Shown here: positions 17,380 through 26,035 of the stretch, in pieces
Layout of the letters: the number at the start of each line of letters is the position of its first letter
How positions within the stretch are numbered: the first letter of the stretch is position 1
From: Flavobacterium crocinum
GTDB taxonomy: Bacteria > Bacteroidota > Bacteroidia > Flavobacteriales > Flavobacteriaceae
Reading direction: 5' to 3'
NCBI RefSeq assembly: GCF_003122385.1
Contig: NZ_CP029255.1
Location: 5,766,001-5,830,000, forward strand
DNA: 64,000 nt
Position numbers and translations under genes: made by a program
The notes under the pieces: model-generated
What the model saw: the letters and a program-made list of their open reading frames with translations, nothing else
Databases searched by the model: none
Told to the model about the DNA's origin: nothing

Positions 17380-18753
17380 TTATTTCGTTTGTACTAAAAG
17401 CCAGTTCGATATTTCTTCTAATGCAATTGGAGAAAAGGTTTGTTCTATTGTTTCATATTCACTTGGAGAACCTGTTTGACATTCTTGAAATAAATGATTC
17501 AAATCAGGCAAAATTTTAGCTGTAACGTTTTTATTTCCTGCTTTCACCAAAGTCTTTTTTATAATTTCCAAATTAGCTTCGGCCGCAACTTGTAAATCTT
17601 TGTTTCCATTTAACGCCAAGACTGGACATTTTACTTTTTCTAGATAAGTAGCAGGATTAATCTTTAAAAAATCGTAACCCCAATTATCTGTAACAAAGGC
17701 TGTATATTGTTTAGTTGTATCAACATTTTCAGCACCTAACTTAGATTCAAAATAAGTTTCAATGCTTTTTTTAAATTTCTCATCATTTACAGAAGAAGCG
17801 ATAACTAAGTCGTAAGCACCTTTTAAAATCTCAAAATCTTTTCGAATTTCCTTTTCAGAAACACCACTTTGTCTTTGTAAATCTTCATTTTGCCTTAACA
17901 GTAATTTATCACCGCGAAGTCCCGGTCCGGCTAATAGTAGAATAAAAGCCACATCTTTAGAGTCTGCAGCAATCATTGGTGCGATTAAACCACCTTCGCT
18001 ATGACCAATTAAACCAATTTTCTTTTTATTTATTTCATTTCTAGTTTTTAAATAAGCAACTCCAGCTCGAATATCATTAACAAAATCTAAGGTAATAGCA
18101 TCTTTAAATTTACCAGTAGATTCACCAAAACCACGATCATCCATTCGTAATACTGCGAATCCTTTTTTTACTAAATAATCAGACAATACTAGAAAAGATT
18201 TATGACCAAGTATTTCCTCATCTCTATTTTGAGCCCCACTTCCCGTAATTAAAATGACTGCAGGAAAACTGCCTTCTTTTTTAGGAAGAGATAAAGTTCC
18301 AGCCAACGTAATTTTGTCTTTTTTATTTTCAACCTTTACCTCTTCAGTATAATACGAAAATGGTGTCTGTGGCTCTTGAGGTCTTGCGTGAACTTCCTTA
18401 TTAACAATTTCTCTCGAAAAATTCAATTCAAAAGATTGTCCATTCTGTGTAAGCTTACCTCTGATAGTGTTGTTACTATTTAATGTTCCTTCATAAGAGC
18501 CTTTGACAGCTTCAATTTCTAGTTTCAAAACACCATCTATAAAAGTAGTTTTTGCAACAGGAATCCCTGTCGCTTTCTGATCTGGACTATCCATCGTTGC
18601 AGTATATCCATTTTCAGTTTTTACTATATGAATAACTACTCTTAATTGAGCACCTGGGACTTTTAAAAGACCATTCCAATCTCCTAGAATTTCATTTCCA
18701 AATATTGCAGAAGAAGTCAGAACAAAAGTTAGAATAAGTATTATTTTTTTCAT
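17380..18753 (-). CDS. Exported alpha/beta hydrolase
   Basis: This serine hydrolase is probably periplasmic. Residues 1-19 are a signal peptide; about 20-115 form a beta-rich lipocalin-like domain. The alpha/beta-hydrolase domain starts near 130, with ITGSGAQNRDE (oxyanion region), the nucleophile elbow GHSEGG, the acid in LALNGNKDLQV and the His in LPDLNHLFQE. It is the last gene of an operon behind SdpR-like and SdpI-like genes (20-base gap). Substrates may be short acyl esters or peptides. The same two-domain arrangement is common in Bacteroidota; the link to the SdpI-like gene is not explained by known biology. Confidence 0.88.
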   Translation of the reverse strand: MKKIILILTFVLTSSAIFGNEILGDWNGLLKVPGAQLRVVIHIVKTENGYTATMDSPDQKATGIPVAKTTFIDGVLKLEIEAVKGSYEGTLNSNNTIRGKLTQNGQSFELNFSREIVNKEVHARPQEPQTPFSYYTEEVKVENKKDKITLAGTLSLPKKEGSFPAVILITGSGAQNRDEEILGHKSFLVLSDYLVKKGFAVLRMDDRGFGESTGKFKDAITLDFVNDIRAGVAYLKTRNEINKKKIGLIGHSEGGLIAPMIAADSKDVAFILLLAGPGLRGDKLLLRQNEDLQRQSGVSEKEIRKDFEILKGAYDLVIASSVNDEKFKKSIETYFESKLGAENVDTTKQYTAFVTDNWGYDFLKINPATYLEKVKCPVLALNGNKDLQVAAEANLEIIKKTLVKAGNKNVTAKILPDLNHLFQECQTGSPSEYETIEQTFSPIALEEISNWLLVQTK

Positions 18754-18773
18754 TTTTAGCAGAATTGGTTTGA

Positions 18774-19436
18774 TTACAGATTATTTTCTTTTTTAGTATG
18801 GCTTTTAAATTTTAAATAGGAATAAGCAATAGGAGCAATTGCAATGGCAAAAACAATTATCATAAATACTTTAGAAAAACCAGCACTTTCAAAAATCAAA
18901 CTTCCTAAAATGATAATTAGACCTGCAACAAACCAAAGTTTCCCAGCAAAAACATGTGTTGTTTTCCAAATTTCTGGATTTTCTAAAGTCCACGGTGTTC
19001 TGATTCCTATAAAATAGTTTGGTTGCATTACTTTAAAATAATTGCCTAAAATCATAAATAAAGCACCAAGCAATACAAAAACAAAACTTGGACTCGAAAT
19101 AGTTTGGCTTTTTGTGCTGTAAATAATAAACAAGGCTAAAATTGACATAAATAGAACTAAAATAAATTTGAGCTGATACAATTTCCCTCCCATTAAAGAC
19201 ATTCTCTTTTTAGGATCAATCTTTGAAATCACAGACAGGATTACATAAGTTAAAACAGGAAGCATGAAAAGCATTCCAATTAAGCTAAGTTTATTTCCCC
19301 AATTATCAATCTCTCCTTTAGAGTTCCAATGAATGGGAACGGTTTCAGGAAGCTCATTCCAGATTGTTGCTAAATAAACAAAAGGCACCAAAATAATTCC
19401 AATAATTGGAAGCTCTTTTTTAAATTCTAAATTCAT
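18774..19436 (-). CDS. SdpI-like membrane protein (DUF1648 plus SdpI domain)
   Basis: This is an integral membrane protein of 220 residues with about six hydrophobic segments. The N-terminal DUF1648 part has the marker PIHWNSKGEIDNWG; the C-terminal SdpI part has NYFIGIRTPWTLENPEIW. In Bacillus, SdpI gives immunity to the SdpC toxin and sequesters the repressor SdpR at the membrane. Here it follows the SdpR-like gene by only 3 bases, so the same signalling is possible, but no sdpC-like toxin gene is present. It could equally be an envelope-stress sensor. Function is inferred from family and order. Confidence 0.85.
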   Translation of the reverse strand: MNLEFKKELPIIGIILVPFVYLATIWNELPETVPIHWNSKGEIDNWGNKLSLIGMLFMLPVLTYVILSVISKIDPKKRMSLMGGKLYQLKFILVLFMSILALFIIYSTKSQTISSPSFVFVLLGALFMILGNYFKVMQPNYFIGIRTPWTLENPEIWKTTHVFAGKLWFVAGLIIILGSLIFESAGFSKVFMIIVFAIAIAPIAYSYLKFKSHTKKENNL

Positions 19437-19439
19437 TTT

Positions 19440-19694
19440 TTATTTTTTAAAGGTTAGTATCCATTGCAAAACATCTTCCATTATGGTGGTATTGATAGAA
19501 TATATGATGAATTGCCCTCTTTTCTCGGATGTAATTAAATCTGCACGCTTTAAAATATCCAAATGATGTGAAATGCTTGGTTTCGAAATATTAAATGCAT
19601 CAGCAATTTCGCCGGCAGACATATCTTTCTGTCTTAAAAGCTCCAAAATTTCTCTTCTGGTTGCATCATTTAATGCTTTAAAAATATCATTCAT
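19440..19694 (-). CDS. ArsR-family repressor, SdpR-like
   Basis: This small winged-helix repressor (84 residues from ATG 19694) has ALNDATRREILELL, the recognition region GEIADAFNISKPSISHHLDIL and the wing region SEKRGQFIIYSINT. It lacks the metal-binding Cys motif of ArsR/SmtB sensors, which fits the SdpR branch. An upstream TTG at 19715 was rejected because it lies within the promoter and operator. The gene heads the operon repressor / SdpI-like / hydrolase. A perfect inverted repeat over the promoter suggests it represses its own operon. Confidence 0.88.
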   Translation of the reverse strand: MNDIFKALNDATRREILELLRQKDMSAGEIADAFNISKPSISHHLDILKRADLITSEKRGQFIIYSINTTIMEDVLQWILTFKK

Positions 19695-19704
19695 TTCATT
19701 TATA

Positions 19705-19742
19705 TATTTAGACAAATATCTAAATACTTTTTAAACTAACAA
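19705..19742 (-). promoter_or_regulatory. Promoter with overlapping inverted-repeat operator of the SdpR-like operon
   Basis: The arms tatttaga (19705-19712) and tctaaata (19719-19726) are exact reverse complements around 6 bases. On the minus strand a TTG at 19742-19740 and a near-consensus -7 box gatatttg at 19720-19713 are 19 bases apart, and the box sits inside the palindrome. The ATG at 19694 is about 10 bases further on. This arrangement is what an autorepressor operator would look like. Confidence 0.65.
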
Positions 19743-19745
19743 AAA

Positions 19746-19774
19746 AAAGCAGTAATTTTTTACATTACTGCTTT
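19746..19774 (-). terminator. Rho-independent terminator of the MFS transporter gene
   Basis: A 10-bp stem pairs 19746-19755 (aaagcagtaa) with 19765-19774 (ttactgcttt), followed on the minus strand by eight T (A-run 19741-19748). It lies 20 bases after the transporter stop codon and shares its T-run with the -33 region of the next operon. Confidence 0.88.
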
Positions 19775-19794
19775 CAAATATTTTCATGAACCTG

Positions 19795-21072
19795 TTAAAA
19801 CTTATGTTCGTCTTTACTAATTACCAAAAATGAAATTAAGGATATCAGTGCTGCAATAACTAAATAAAAGCCTACATAACTCACATCATATGTCTTAGCT
19901 AGCCAAATTGCAATCATCGGCGCAAAAGCAGCTCCAAGAATTCCTGCCATATTAAATGTTAATGACGCTCCGGAATAACGAACATTGGTTGGAAATAACT
20001 CTGATAAAAAAGTTCCTAACGGACCATAAGTAAATCCCATTAAAGACATTCCGATACAAGCAAAAGTAGTAACTAAAACAATGTTTCCGGAACTTAAGAA
20101 ATAAGCAAAGAAAAATCCGAAAACAGCAATCGCTGCCGTAGCTAAAATAAGCATCTTACGGCGACCAATTTTGTCTGCCACTACAGCAGAAATTGGAATA
20201 AAAAGAGCAAAAAACAACACAGAAAACAATTGAATTAATAATCCGTCTCTTTTTACAATCCCTAAGTCTGATGTTGCCCAGCTCAGGGTAAAAACTGTCA
20301 TTAAATAAAAAACCAGGAATGTTGTAATAGCTGCAAACGTTCCAAAAATCAATTGGTTTTTATATGATTTCACTAATTCTAAAAACGGTACTTTAACTTC
20401 TTCCTGCTCTTTTTTAGAATTTTCGAAAGAAGGTGTTTCAGTAATTTTTGTTCTAATATAAAAACCAACAATTACCAGAAGTGCACTGGCAATAAATGGA
20501 ATTCTCCATCCATAATCCATAAAATCTTCATTGCTCATAGAGTCGGTTAATAACAGGAAAGTTCCTCCTGAAAGTAATAATCCGATTGGAGCTCCCAATT
20601 GTGGAAACATTCCGTACCAGGCACGTTTATTTGGTGGTGCGTTTTCGATAGCCAACAAAACAGCTCCTCCCCACTCGCCTCCTAAACCTACACCTTGTCC
20701 AAAACGGCAAAGCATCAGTAATAACGGAGCAGCAACACCAATACTGGCATAACTTGGCAAAAATCCAATTGTAACTGTCGAAATACCCATTGTTAATAAA
20801 GCAGCAACCAAAGTAAATTTACGTCCAATCTTATCTCCGTAATGTCCGAAAAATGCAGATCCTAATGGCCTGGATAAAAAGGCTATCGAAAAAGTGGCTA
20901 AAGATTCCAATGTCGCCATTGTCGAATCTGAACCAGGGAAAAATAACTGAGGAAAAACCAATACTGCGGCATTGGCATAAATATAAAAATCAAAAAATTC
21001 GATTGTCGTGCCAATAAGGCTTCCAAAAAGAACATGTTTTAAAGAGTTCTTTTGAGTTGGGTTCGTTTTCAT
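19795..21072 (-). CDS. MFS transporter, metabolite:H+ symporter family
   Basis: This is a 12-segment inner-membrane secondary transporter. The start of TM1 (IEFFDFYIYANAA), the loop 2-3 motif GHYGDKIGRK and the mid-protein loop ADKIGRRKM mark the MHS branch of the major facilitator superfamily, which includes ProP, ShiA and dicarboxylate carriers. The length of 425 residues is normal. It is a single gene with its own terminator, and its neighbours give no hint of the substrate. An organic acid or osmolyte taken up with protons is likely by family. Confidence 0.88.
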   Translation of the reverse strand: MKTNPTQKNSLKHVLFGSLIGTTIEFFDFYIYANAAVLVFPQLFFPGSDSTMATLESLATFSIAFLSRPLGSAFFGHYGDKIGRKFTLVAALLTMGISTVTIGFLPSYASIGVAAPLLLMLCRFGQGVGLGGEWGGAVLLAIENAPPNKRAWYGMFPQLGAPIGLLLSGGTFLLLTDSMSNEDFMDYGWRIPFIASALLVIVGFYIRTKITETPSFENSKKEQEEVKVPFLELVKSYKNQLIFGTFAAITTFLVFYLMTVFTLSWATSDLGIVKRDGLLIQLFSVLFFALFIPISAVVADKIGRRKMLILATAAIAVFGFFFAYFLSSGNIVLVTTFACIGMSLMGFTYGPLGTFLSELFPTNVRYSGASLTFNMAGILGAAFAPMIAIWLAKTYDVSYVGFYLVIAALISLISFLVISKDEHKF

Positions 21073-21345
21073 GTAAAATTGATATAACTTTTTCTTTGAT
21101 TACAAAAATATAGTTTCATTATTAATAATTCAGCTTTAAGAGAATTAGTTTTAAAACACTTTTAGTTTTTTAACAAAAACCATGAGTTTTATATTTTAAA
21201 AAATCATTCTTTTATCAATTCTCAAAAACCTGATTATGGGAATTTTAAAACAAAATTGAAAAATCAAATCTTAAGCAATCGTTAAAAACGTTTTTAACTG
21301 TATATTTTCATTAAATTTACAGCTGTCAAAAATAAATTTTCAATT

Positions 21346-22935
21346 ATGCCTACCGACTGTATCAGCTTTCAATCTTCTGGTTATTTTTCTAAACTAATGC
21401 AGGATTACTTAGATCAAAAAGCAGAATTAAAAACGCTGTACAATAATTTTCCAACCCTAGAAAATTTTGAAAAACAGATTACTGAAAAAGCAGCTAATTT
21501 TGATCAGAATAACCGAATCCCATTGGTTGAGACTTTACAAAAACAATATCAAAATATTGAGATTTCGGAGTCAACCCAGCATAATATTACGCTTTTAAAA
21601 CTGGAAAATACATTTACGATTACAACAGGACATCAGTTAAATTTGTTTAGCGGACCTTTGTATTTCTTATATAAAATCATTTCCACGATTAATCTGACCA
21701 AAGAATTAAAATCGAAATATCCTTCTTATAATTTTGTCCCTGTTTACTGGATGGCAACAGAAGACCATGATTTTGAAGAAATTAATTATTTTAATTTTAA
21801 AGGAAAAAAAATACGCTGGAATGCCGAAAGCACAGGACCTGTCGGCAGATTATCCACTGACGGATTAGAAGATTTATTTGAAATCTATTCTAAAGAATTA
21901 GGTTCAAGCACAAATGCAAACACACTGAAAAAACTATTTGAAGATGCGTATTTAAAACATGAAAATCTGGCTGATGCGACACGTTTTCTTGCCAACGCTC
22001 TTTTTTCAACTTATGGTTTAGTGATTATTGATGCTGATGATACTAAACTGAAACGAGCCTTTATTCCTTTTGTAAAAGAAGAATTAGAAAATCAAACTTC
22101 GTTTAAAACGGTACAAAAATCAATTGAAAAACTTTCAGATTATACTGTTCAGGTAAATCCGAGAGAAATCAATTTATTTTATATTGAAGACAAACTTCGT
22201 GAAAGAATCATTTTTGAAAATGATAAGTACATTGTCAACAATACCAAAATCTCATTCTCTAAAGAAGAAATTCTGAAATTACTGGAAAATAATCCGGAAA
22301 AATTTAGCCCGAATGTAATTATGCGTCCCTTATATCAGGAAATTATCCTGCCTAATCTTTGTTATATTGGCGGAGGCGGAGAAATTGCTTATTGGCTGGA
22401 ATTAAAATCGTTTTTCGAAGCTGTAAATATTACTTTCCCAATTTTACTGGTTCGAAATTCAGTTCTTTTGGCTACTGAAAAACAAGCTAAAAAAGCAGAC
22501 AATTTAAACTTAACCTGGAAAGATTTATTTAGTAAATCTGAAATTCTGATCAATACAATTACACATAAACTTTCTCCTTTTCCAATTGATTTGACAGAGC
22601 AAAAACAAGCTCTTGAAAAACAATTCGCTTATCTATTTGAATTAGCAGAAAAGACCGATAAATCTTTTTCAGGTGCCGTAAAAGCACAAGAAGTAAAACA
22701 GAAAAAAGGTTTAGAAAATCTGGAAAAACGTTTATTAAAAGCGCAAAAAAGAAAATTACAGGATGAATTGCAACGTGTAACAGATTTACAATGCGAATTG
22801 TTTCCAAATTATAGTCTTCAGGAACGTCAGGCTAACTTTTCCGAATTTTATTTAGAAAACGGCGAACAGTTGATTCCGCTTTTAATTCAAAAATTAAAAC
22901 CCTTAGAACATAATTTTAATATCATAATCACCTAA
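21346..22935 (+). CDS. bshC: Bacillithiol biosynthesis cysteine-adding enzyme BshC
   Basis: BshC adds cysteine to glucosaminyl-malate in the last step of bacillithiol synthesis, the low-molecular-weight thiol of many Firmicutes and Bacteroidota. The 529 residues align in plan with the family: FQSSGYFSKLMQDYL at the start, ITTGHQLNLFSGPLYF for the Rossmann-like nucleotide region, YWMATEDHDFEEI, and the MRPLYQEIILPNLCYIGGGG block. A C-terminal coiled coil lies at about 430-480 (KGLENLEKRLLKAQKRKLQ). The other bsh genes are not in this window, as is usual in Bacteroidota. It is followed by a membrane acyltransferase gene after 123 bases. Confidence 0.93.
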   Translation: MPTDCISFQSSGYFSKLMQDYLDQKAELKTLYNNFPTLENFEKQITEKAANFDQNNRIPLVETLQKQYQNIEISESTQHNITLLKLENTFTITTGHQLNLFSGPLYFLYKIISTINLTKELKSKYPSYNFVPVYWMATEDHDFEEINYFNFKGKKIRWNAESTGPVGRLSTDGLEDLFEIYSKELGSSTNANTLKKLFEDAYLKHENLADATRFLANALFSTYGLVIIDADDTKLKRAFIPFVKEELENQTSFKTVQKSIEKLSDYTVQVNPREINLFYIEDKLRERIIFENDKYIVNNTKISFSKEEILKLLENNPEKFSPNVIMRPLYQEIILPNLCYIGGGGEIAYWLELKSFFEAVNITFPILLVRNSVLLATEKQAKKADNLNLTWKDLFSKSEILINTITHKLSPFPIDLTEQKQALEKQFAYLFELAEKTDKSFSGAVKAQEVKQKKGLENLEKRLLKAQKRKLQDELQRVTDLQCELFPNYSLQERQANFSEFYLENGEQLIPLLIQKLKPLEHNFNIIIT

Positions 22936-23058
22936 AATAATTATCTTTAAAAATTCAAAGTAATTATTTCGGAAACAAATAACCAGCTCATCTCCGAAAT
23001 TATTGCTCTCTCAAACCAAATAGAATTATATTTTATAACCTATTAACGAACTAACCAA

Positions 23059-24330
23059 ATGGTAAGAGAACGCCTAATTTCGCTTGATGTCTTTCGCGGA
23101 CTGACTATTTTATTGATGACAATTGTAAACAATCCGGGAGACTGGGGTAATGTTTATCCGCCACTTTTACACGCACACTGGAACGGTTGCACGCCAACCG
23201 ATCTTGTTTTTCCTTTTTTTGTTTATATAATGGGAGTTGCGGTTCCGCTGGCAATGCCGGACAAAGTTTACGATGAGACAACATTCAATAAAATCCTGAT
23301 TCGTTCGTTAAGAATGCTCTGTCTTGGAATATTCTTTAATTTCTTTGGAAAAATTCAGTTGTTTGGCCTGGAAGGTATTCCGCTACTTATTGCCCGATTA
23401 GCTGTAACTATTGCCGTTGGATATGCTTTAATGGGAAACTTTAGCACTAAATTAAAAAACATTTTTGCTTTTGGTATATTGGCAATATATCTCATTTTAG
23501 CTTATGGAGGTTTTGAAAATTATCAGGACGTAAGACTACCGGGGGTTTTACAACGTATTGCCGTAGTTTATTTTGTTGTTTCTCTTTTGTATTTAAAAAC
23601 ATCCCGAAAAATACAATTAATTACAGGAATCGTTTTGCTTTTAGGCTACTGGGCAGTTATGACCTTAATCCCTGTTCCCGGAGTTGGGGAAGCTAATCTG
23701 GAAAGAGGAACCAATTTAGCCGCCTGGGTTGACAGCGTTATTCTAAAAGGACATATGTACCACGAAACCAAAACCTGGGATCCGGAAGGAATATTAAGCA
23801 CTTTACCATCAATTGTAAACGGAATAATTGGTTTATTCATCGGGCAGATTTTACTTCTAAGCGTAACTAAAATCCAGAAGGCACAAAGAATGGGAATGAT
23901 TGGTACTGGACTTATTTTCTTCGGATTAATTTGGGATTTGGTTTTTCCAATAAATAAATCAATTTGGACAAGCAGTTACGTTTTATACACAACCGGATTA
24001 GCAACTGTATGTCTAACAGCATTGTATTATATTATTGACATAGCAGAATATAAAAAGGGATTCAAACTGTTTGTAATTTGGGGAGTAAACCCTATGATTG
24101 TATTTTTTGCTTCGCAGATTATTCCGCAGGCATTAACCATGATCCGATTCCAAAATCCGCACAATCCTGAAGAACAAACCAATCTTTTAAATTATTTATA
24201 TCATTTCGGAATTGCACCCTTTTTCAGCAATCCAATGTCCGCTTCTTTAGCGGGCGCGTTGACCTATGTAGCGATCTGGACATTTATTCTTTGGATTTTC
24301 TATAGAAACAAATTAATATTCAAAGTTTAA
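23059..24330 (+). CDS. Membrane acyltransferase-like protein (DUF5009 / HGSNAT family)
   Basis: This polytopic membrane protein belongs to the group that includes heparan-alpha-glucosaminide N-acetyltransferase and NagX. Marker text is RLISLDVFRGLTI at 5-17, then HWNGCTPTDLVFPFF at 40-54 with the His often treated as catalytic, and about ten to eleven hydrophobic segments. It probably moves acetyl groups across the membrane onto a sugar. A second relative is at 37393-38583. The neighbourhood (bshC, ndk) does not indicate a substrate. A long hairpin repeat follows the stop codon. Confidence 0.82.
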   Translation: MVRERLISLDVFRGLTILLMTIVNNPGDWGNVYPPLLHAHWNGCTPTDLVFPFFVYIMGVAVPLAMPDKVYDETTFNKILIRSLRMLCLGIFFNFFGKIQLFGLEGIPLLIARLAVTIAVGYALMGNFSTKLKNIFAFGILAIYLILAYGGFENYQDVRLPGVLQRIAVVYFVVSLLYLKTSRKIQLITGIVLLLGYWAVMTLIPVPGVGEANLERGTNLAAWVDSVILKGHMYHETKTWDPEGILSTLPSIVNGIIGLFIGQILLLSVTKIQKAQRMGMIGTGLIFFGLIWDLVFPINKSIWTSSYVLYTTGLATVCLTALYYIIDIAEYKKGFKLFVIWGVNPMIVFFASQIIPQALTMIRFQNPHNPEEQTNLLNYLYHFGIAPFFSNPMSASLAGALTYVAIWTFILWIFYRNKLIFKV

Positions 24331-24338
24331 TTTTTTTC

Positions 24339-24434
24339 ACCATATAAGTGATATAAGTTCATTTAAAAGCTTCGCGAAGAAACACCAAATAAATTTTAAC
24401 GCGTTCTAAAATGAACTTATATTCCTTATATGGT
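24339..24434. repeat. Imperfect inverted repeat behind the acyltransferase gene
   Basis: The arms 24339-24364 (accatataagtgatataagt...) and 24409-24434 (ending cttatatggt) pair over 26 bases with two mismatches around a 44-base loop. It could end transcription of the upstream gene; the size suggests an interspersed element. The rest of the 221-base gap is AT-rich and carries the ndk promoter. Confidence 0.75.
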
Positions 24435-24520
24435 TTCCATGAAAAACATTTCTTGCCCAAAACATCGTTTCTAATGACTTTTAATTATGAATTTATTAAA
24501 ATCAATTGATAAAAAAAGTA

Positions 24521-24528
24521 TACTTTTG
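24521..24528 (+). promoter_or_regulatory. -7 box of the ndk promoter
   Basis: A perfect TAnnTTTG box (tacttttg) lies 23 bases before the ndk ATG. No TTG is found at the usual upstream distance, so only the -7 element is supported. Confidence 0.5.
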
Positions 24529-24551
24529 CACAAAATTTAATAAAATACAAA

Positions 24552-24971
24552 ATGGCAACAAATAGAACTTTTACAATGATTAAACCAGATGCTGTTGCAA
24601 ACGGACACATCGGGAACATCTTAGCAATGATTACTAATGGTGGTTTCAAAATCGTTTCATTAAAATTAACTCAATTAACTGTAGCTGATGCTAAAGCATT
24701 CTACGCAGTTCACGCAGAAAGACCTTTCTACGGAGAATTAGTTGAATTTATGTCTCGCGGACCAATTGTTGCTGCTATTTTAGAAAAAGATAACGCAGTA
24801 GAAGATTTCAGAACTTTAATTGGAGCTACAAACCCGGCTGAAGCTGCTGAAGGAACTATTCGTAAAGCATACGCTACTTCAATTGGAGAAAATGCAGTTC
24901 ACGGATCTGACAGCGACGAAAACGCTGCTATCGAAAGTGCATTCCACTTTGCAGGAAGAGAGCAATTCTAG
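24552..24971 (+). CDS. ndk: Nucleoside diphosphate kinase
   Basis: Ndk balances cytoplasmic nucleoside triphosphate pools by transferring the gamma phosphate through a phosphohistidine. The 139-residue protein has FTMIKPDAV (Lys11), the GxVxA-like segment [30 protein letters not shown] and the active-site His117 in [10 protein letters not shown]. Length and all key residues are normal. It is a single gene with a perfect -7 box and a strong terminator behind it. Codon use is markedly even and A-rich, as in highly expressed Flavobacterium genes. Confidence 0.97.
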   Translation: MATNRTFTMIKPDAVANGHIGNILAMITNGGFKIVSLKLTQLTVADAKAFYAVHAERPFYGELVEFMSRGPIVAAILEKDNAVEDFRTLIGATNPAEAAEGTIRKAYATSIGENAVHGSDSDENAAIESAFHFAGREQF

Positions 24972-25088
24972 TATTCAGTGTTCAGTTTTTTAGCTGGCAG
25001 ATAAAATAAAAAATCCCGATTTTCAAAAATCGGGATTTTTTATCTTAACCATAACTGAACACTAAAAAAAACTGAACACTGAACACTA
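24971..25088. repeat. Inverted repeats of the agtgttcagt family around a terminator
   Basis: The left part (gtattcagtgttcagttttt, from 24971) and the right part (25053-25088, with ctgaacact three times over) are complementary. They flank the 14-bp terminator stem at 25009-25040. The same family recurs at 31608-31688. The right end even supplies the TAG stop codon of the DUF721 gene (25086-25088). Confidence 0.7.
25009..25040. terminator. Strong bidirectional terminator
   Basis: A perfect 14-bp stem pairs 25009-25022 with 25027-25040 (core atcccgat / atcgggat) around a 4-base loop, with A-run and T-run on the two sides. It serves the convergent ndk and DUF721 genes. Confidence 0.92.
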
Positions 25089-25382
25089 TCTCAGAACTAC
25101 ATCCTTCACGACATCACGTCTCAATTCTTCATTGATCATTTTAACGATTTTGGATTTTCCGTGGCTTAATTCTTCACGCAAAACTGCAGAGCCTAATTCT
25201 ACATACAAAGTACTGCCTTTTAGAATAACATTCTTTGTATAAGTATTTACTCCGCTTCCCATAAGATTTTTCCATGCCTCGCGAACATCAATTTGATCCA
25301 TTCCTGCCTGTAACTTATTCACTTCAATAATCTGCTGCAAAACAGCACTAATTGTAGATTCGCTATTTAGTCTTTTCGCCAT
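25086..25382 (-). CDS. DUF721 (DciA-like) protein
   Basis: This small cytoplasmic protein of the DUF721 family, related to the helicase-loader DciA, opens with LNSESTISAVLQQIIEVNKL. It keeps the AWKNLMG segment and the KH-like strand region LKGSTLYVELGSAVLREEL. In Bacteroidota these 95-100-residue forms are near universal and may help load DnaB, which is inferred from the family. Its start overlaps the end of the lipoprotein gene upstream by 20 bases, so the two are co-translated. The final stop codon falls inside an intergenic repeat. Confidence 0.85.
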   Translation of the reverse strand: MAKRLNSESTISAVLQQIIEVNKLQAGMDQIDVREAWKNLMGSGVNTYTKNVILKGSTLYVELGSAVLREELSHGKSKIVKMINEELRRDVVKDVVLR

Positions 25383-25803
25383 CGTTTAAGAGATTTATTG
25401 GTGCTGCTTTTTTATAATGATATTCTATTTTTTGTGGATTTTTAACCACTAATTCTTTATCCGAAAGCGAAATGATTTCTTCACTCCATTTCGTATAATC
25501 TGTTTTATAATCCAGGAAAACATGTTCTCCCGCAAAACGAACCGACACATTCTCAAAAGTATCTGTCGTTAAAAATGTGCCATCAAACTGAGGCATCACT
25601 TTAGTTCGAACTCCTTTATTATCTTTAATTTGAAAAAAATCAAAAGTTTCATTCATCTTATAGTCTTTCTCTTCTCCTTTGTCAAAAACTACTTTTTCAA
25701 TTTCCCAATAACCGTTTAATTTAGCAATATCTTCAGGCTTTACTTCTTGTTTGCAGCTTACAAACAAAAGCGATAAAACCAAAATCATAAAAGTGTTTTT
25801 CAT
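25363..25803 (-). CDS. Small lipoprotein, lipocalin-like
   Basis: I do not recognise a named family. From ATG 25803 the protein has 146 residues, starting MKNTFMILVLSLLFVSC, a lipoprotein signal with Cys17 followed by KQEVKPED. The rest is beta-rich (GYWEIEKVVFDKGE, VSVRFAGEHVFLDYK), like lipocalin-type lipoproteins of Bacteroidota. A longer reading that starts further upstream would run into the structured element before the gene and was rejected. It is co-transcribed with DUF721. A leader with a strong hairpin precedes it. Confidence 0.75.
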   Translation of the reverse strand: MKNTFMILVLSLLFVSCKQEVKPEDIAKLNGYWEIEKVVFDKGEEKDYKMNETFDFFQIKDNKGVRTKVMPQFDGTFLTTDTFENVSVRFAGEHVFLDYKTDYTKWSEEIISLSDKELVVKNPQKIEYHYKKAAPINLLNDGEKTK

Positions 25804-25823
25804 AAGTACTTGAATTTTTATAA

Positions 25824-25903
25824 GGAGCTGAAACCTGCTGTCCACTATATCTTTTGTGCCGAACCCCGGCACAAAAGGATGCCGCTTCCATCAGGGCTAG
25901 GGC
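25824..25903 (-). ncRNA. Structured leader-like RNA element (Flavo-1-like candidate)
   Basis: On the minus strand this region reads gccctagccctgatggaagc, then a perfect 11-bp hairpin (arms 25851-25861 and 25867-25877, gtgcc/ggcac core, 5-base loop), then tatagtggacagcaggtttc. It ends 20 bases before the ATG of the lipoprotein gene, so it would be part of that 5' leader. Its G+C is clearly above that of its surroundings and it has no coding signal. From memory, similar text recurs in Flavobacterium genomes, and the Flavo-1 motif is a candidate identity; neither was checked. Confidence 0.5.
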
Positions 25904-25997
25904 ATCAGTTTTCAAAAGATTTTTCTCGAACTACAAAGGTAAGCTTATAATCATCAAAAGAAACAAAAAATCACAAAACCCATTAAACTATTTTGCA

Positions 25998-26005
25998 TAT
26001 TTTTG
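25998..26005 (+). promoter_or_regulatory. -7 box before the serine hydrolase gene
   Basis: A TAnnTTTG match (tatttttg) lies 30 bases before the ATG at 26036. No clear TTG is seen at the expected distance upstream. Confidence 0.4.
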
Positions 26006-26035
26006 GTCAAACCCCAAAACCAAAAACAAAAAGAC

